A stretch of 64,000 nucleotides of DNA from Nymphaea colorata (Eukaryota > Streptophyta > Magnoliopsida > Nymphaeales > Nymphaeaceae): assembly GCF_008831285.2 (NCBI RefSeq), contig NW_022204507.1, positions 4,174,174-4,238,173 of the forward strand, in the 5' to 3' direction. Below, piece by piece: positions 61,117-64,000 of the stretch. The notes beneath the pieces are model-generated. The model was given only the letters and a program-made list of their open reading frames with translations, searched no databases and was not told where the DNA came from. Each line of letters begins with the position of its first letter. The stretch's first letter is position 1. A program made the position numbers and the translations under genes.

Positions 61117-61380
61117 TTAGAGTATAGTGCCACTTTTCCTTAGTCGCTTGCTCCGGCAACACCCAATTAGCAATTTCCGCTTAATCTCTTGTTCTCTGCC
61201 TTCTGCCTCTTCACTGTCCTCAGATTTTTCGGATTCGTTAGAATCAGTGGTGTCCTCTCTTTCATCCACCACTTCTTCCTCCTCTTCCAAGTCATTGCTG
61301 CATTCAGATTCATCGGAGTCGAGGGCCTTTTTCTGCTTCACACCATCAGATTCTCTAGAATCATCGATTCCCCTCTTGGG
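61117..61380 (-). pseudogene. Acidic coding fragment on the minus strand, unrecognised
   Basis: The frame reads from an acceptor-like GCAGTTAG (about 61390) through KKRPKRGIDDSRESDG, KQKKALDSDESECS, NDLEEEEEVVDERED, NESEKSEDSEEAEGREQEI to KRLRKSGTIL and a stop at 61117-61119. The basic-acidic-basic pattern with Ser-Asp-Glu clusters is typical of nuclear proteins, and the KKRPKR start resembles a nuclear localisation signal. This may be the last exon of such a gene; no domain identifies the family. The upstream sequence (61390-61440) stays open in other frames. Confidence 0.35.
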
Positions 61381-61449
61381 TCGCTTCTTCTAACTGCTTC
61401 TTCCTCCTTCTCACCCTCCTCATCCTGGTGGTGGAGGTTGTGCACAGTT

Positions 61450-61800
61450 CTTATGTAAGATTTTAGAAATGACTAAACCAAATAGTGTGGGAAGTAGTTA
61501 AGGATAAACATTTATGACAGTGCGTATGAAATTACTAAACCATTTGTTTGGGCTCAGATCATTACGATTTGTTGCAACTGATCTTCAGACTAAATTTAAC
61601 CTAATTTGAACTAATGGCTATCTTCTTCAGCTTGCACCAGTAGAATAACCAACCTCATCCATCCAAAATAGAGAAAAACTTCATTAAACATTCTTTCCCA
61701 TGTCATGAAATTCAAAATCTCACGTTGTAAATGGAGGCGATTCGTTGAACAGTGAAAGTTATTTTGTACACCTATAGTAGGTGATTGCCAACCAAATTAT
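61450..61800. other. Sequence without recognisable gene
   Basis: AT-rich, only short open frames. GTTGCAACTGATCTTCAGAC at 61571 resembles a piece of the repeats that follow. Confidence 0.5.
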
Positions 61801-62580
61801 TTCCTGATGTACTCTACGGATGTACAAACTGGTGCATTAATTGGCAGAGCAAATTGTCGTACATATGATCATGAACTAGAAAGTATGAAAGAAAATCATG
61901 GCACACGACCCAACATGCCCTTGCACATGCCTTATGGTGTCGATCAAACATATGGTTTGAAAATGAAAATGGGTGATTTTTTGTCAGATAATATTTTCTG
62001 GTGTTGTTTCCTTGAAAGACGCATTGGACTACTTATGGTAGAGTAAACAGTATTCCTAAATTTGCTTCAAGTTTAAAGATCACATGTGACCCAAGCCGGT
62101 CAAGTGAAGATCCTCCTCGCACAAAGAAGTCAGACGATTATATGCTTGATTACAGCCATTGATGTGCAACGTGAGTTTGATCATGTTTTTCGATTCATGC
62201 TCATCAAGAAATGTGATAGAAGAACTCCAAATGTGTATATCAAGGTCATGCAAATAGTCAGATAATATATGCCTTGTGGTGTCTGTCAAACGTGTGGTTT
62301 AAAAACAATGATCCGCCGGAATGCTATGCAAGAGTGGCCTTCTTTAAATCTGCTTATGACAAGGCTTTCCTATCAAGGCAGCTAGTTGAGACAAATTTTA
62401 TGCTCAATTGCAACTGATGTTGAGTAATTCAATGATGGATCATATTTTTTGGTCCCTTGGCGGACAGATTAAAATACTTATGGTAGAGCAAACAGTCTTA
62501 CCAAAATGTAGTACATGTTCAATAGTGACCTGCGCTCACTAGCCAGTCAAGTAGAGATCATCCTTGCTGTATCCAGATCA
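61800..62580. repeat. Degenerate local repeats
   Basis: Several blocks occur twice or more: TGCCTTATGGTGTCGATCAA (61927) and TGCCTTGTGGTGTCTGTCAA (62269); TACTTATGGTAGAGTAAACA (62030) and TACTTATGGTAGAGCAAACA (62471), each followed by diverged copies ending GTCAAGTGAAGATCCTCC or GTCAAGTAGAGATCATCC; and TTGATCATGTTTTT (62177) and TGGATCATATTTTTT (62433). The spacing differs (about 340, 440 and 255 bp), so this is a rearranged set of repeats, not a clean tandem array. Confidence 0.6.
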
Positions 62581-64000
62581 CGTTGGTTAAACATAAACTG
62601 TTCCTTTGTATCCACTATTCATTTGCTTTTAAGTTTGCTAACCAATGTTGTGCCAAACAGAAACACCTTGATGAAGTAATGTTTGGACTACAAGGTCACT
62701 TCTCTTGAAGATTGGATGGGTAAAATTTTTTTTGTAATTGATGGCAGGTTCAGTTACTTTTGCAATGGTCAAGCACATGTTTGTGCAACGCTAGCAGAAT
62801 CCTTCAAGCTACATATTTATTCTCTATATATGCCCTATCATTGTTTATTGAACATAACAGATAAATAGATACGTCATTGCATATTCTAGGCTACCAAATG
62901 AAAATGTTGAATACCAGATGACATCTCTGTGGACGTTAAATCACAAGAAGGTTGGTTTACTTCACTTTGTCTCAAAAGATCAAATAATTCACACATCAAA
63001 CCTTCATATACAGGTCGCCCTAGAGCTTTATTCAACAAATCACACAAACAGGTCTTCATTCATCCTTAGATCCATAAAATTTAAATTTTCAAAAGCTCAA
63101 GGTGGGACCATGGCCCCTGCCAGCCTTACTTGGCTACGCCTCTCATCAGATAACTAAGGCTTCTCCATGGTTCGAGCCTGACTATATGTTTTTGGCTTCA
63201 TGATACCTCTCATCAGCCCTACAAGGTATATTTTGCCATTAATATTCACTAAAAATGTTAGAGATTATATTATCTGATTATCTCAGAACGTGATACCATG
63301 TCTAAAAATCTTAAATATGTGGCTGTTTCTAAGGAAAATATACAGTCATCTGCACATGTGAGGTGTTATGAGTCAAGCTGACTATATGTTTTTGGTTAAT
63401 GAAGAACATAGGATGCCAGAACACTAAAACTGTCATGGGACTGAACATTTGGACGGCCATAAGTTCAGCACCAGTGATCAAATTTCAGGTGAAACGTTGG
63501 GATGAATCTCACAACTAAACATTTGTCCTGACCTCAATGGCCAAGGAAACTATTGGTTGGGCCTCTATGAGCAAAAGCTAACAGTCAACTGGCAACTTGG
63601 AAGAATAGAAACCATGTCCTACACAGGTAAGTTATGCCTTTTGAAGTATATCATTTGTGACTGCAGTATCAACTTTTGGGCCTCAAGGAAGTCAACATAG
63701 CTTTATTTTGAGTGTTAAAGATTTATCACAGGTTTATTAGATTTTATAAGGGGAGTACCTTTAAAAGTATTCATTTTGTATTGGTAAACCATATTATAAA
63801 ATGAAAAAGGAAAACATGCTCAAATTTTGCAATACTACTATTTTGCATTCCTCTTTTCCCTTTTATTTCTTTAAAAATTACTAAAATATGCATGAATTTT
63901 CTCTGGACGTGACTAATAGAAACTGTTTATGTTTAACCAATGCGATCTGGATACAAACACGGTAATTTGCTTTTAAACCATACCCCTCCCTCTCTCTCAG
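62581..64000. other. AT-rich sequence without recognisable gene
   Basis: Short open frames at 62683-62868 and 62918-63157 show no family resemblance. CTGACTATATGTTTTTGG occurs twice (63178 and 63379). The window ends in a CT-rich tract (TCCCTCTCTCTCAG). Confidence 0.5.

Noticed and set aside
1-64000. CRISPR array, prophage or bacterial operon
   Set aside because: No regular spaced repeats with unique spacers, no ribosome-binding sites or gene clusters; everything fits a plant nuclear genome.

Overview
This is nuclear DNA of a flowering plant. The evidence is spliced, decayed plant gene families (subtilase, selenium-binding protein), Ty3/gypsy chromovirus and Ty1/copia retrotransposons, hAT-like and other small inverted-repeat elements, long AT microsatellites, and plastid-derived DNA. 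I see no gene that is clearly intact. The species cannot be told from the sequence.

The main structural fact is that 3727-17086 is repeated almost base for base at 17187-30559, on both sides of a run of exactly 100 N (17087-17186). Differences are nearly all single-base indels. They are not spread evenly: the second copy loses bases near its start, the first copy loses bases near its end, and the middle (about 8.0-12.9 kb) runs at a constant offset of 13450. This is how two overlapping contigs look when a scaffolder places them side by side without merging. The real locus is probably 1-3726 followed by 17187-64000, and everything in 3727-17086 should be counted once.

The duplicated block contains, in order: AT-rich DNA; the decayed 5' part of a subtilisin-like protease gene; a tRNA-derived SINE head; and a chromovirus of the chromodomain (Tekay/Del-like) type. 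The chromovirus has LTRs of about 2.75 kb and a nearly complete internal deletion, and its 5' LTR is split by a 2.3 kb chimeric insert of organelle DNA (psbC joined to cemA, plus a 16S rRNA tail). A decayed 3' half of a selenium-binding protein (SBP1, methanethiol oxidase) gene follows.

From 30560 to 41500 there is a minus-strand Ty3/gypsy element with a complete 2530 bp LTR, primer-binding site, gag, zinc knuckle and protease but no later pol. It is followed by exon-like sequence of unknown origin, a proline-rich repeat-coding exon, and a 1031 bp non-autonomous hAT-like element with an 8 bp target duplication.

From 41572 to 60850 the window holds two diverged direct duplications. One is a 3.4-3.7 kb unit with a degraded copia pol and a terminal LTR-like segment (41572-45000 and 57183-60849). 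The other carries a small putative two-exon gene (about 45070-47020 and 53310-57180), in which the right copy keeps its splice sites and the left has lost its acceptor. AT microsatellites and small inverted-repeat elements lie between them. The last 3 kb holds an acidic coding fragment on the minus strand and degenerate tandem repeats. I found no CRISPR array, no complete tRNA or rRNA gene, and no bacterial-type operon.
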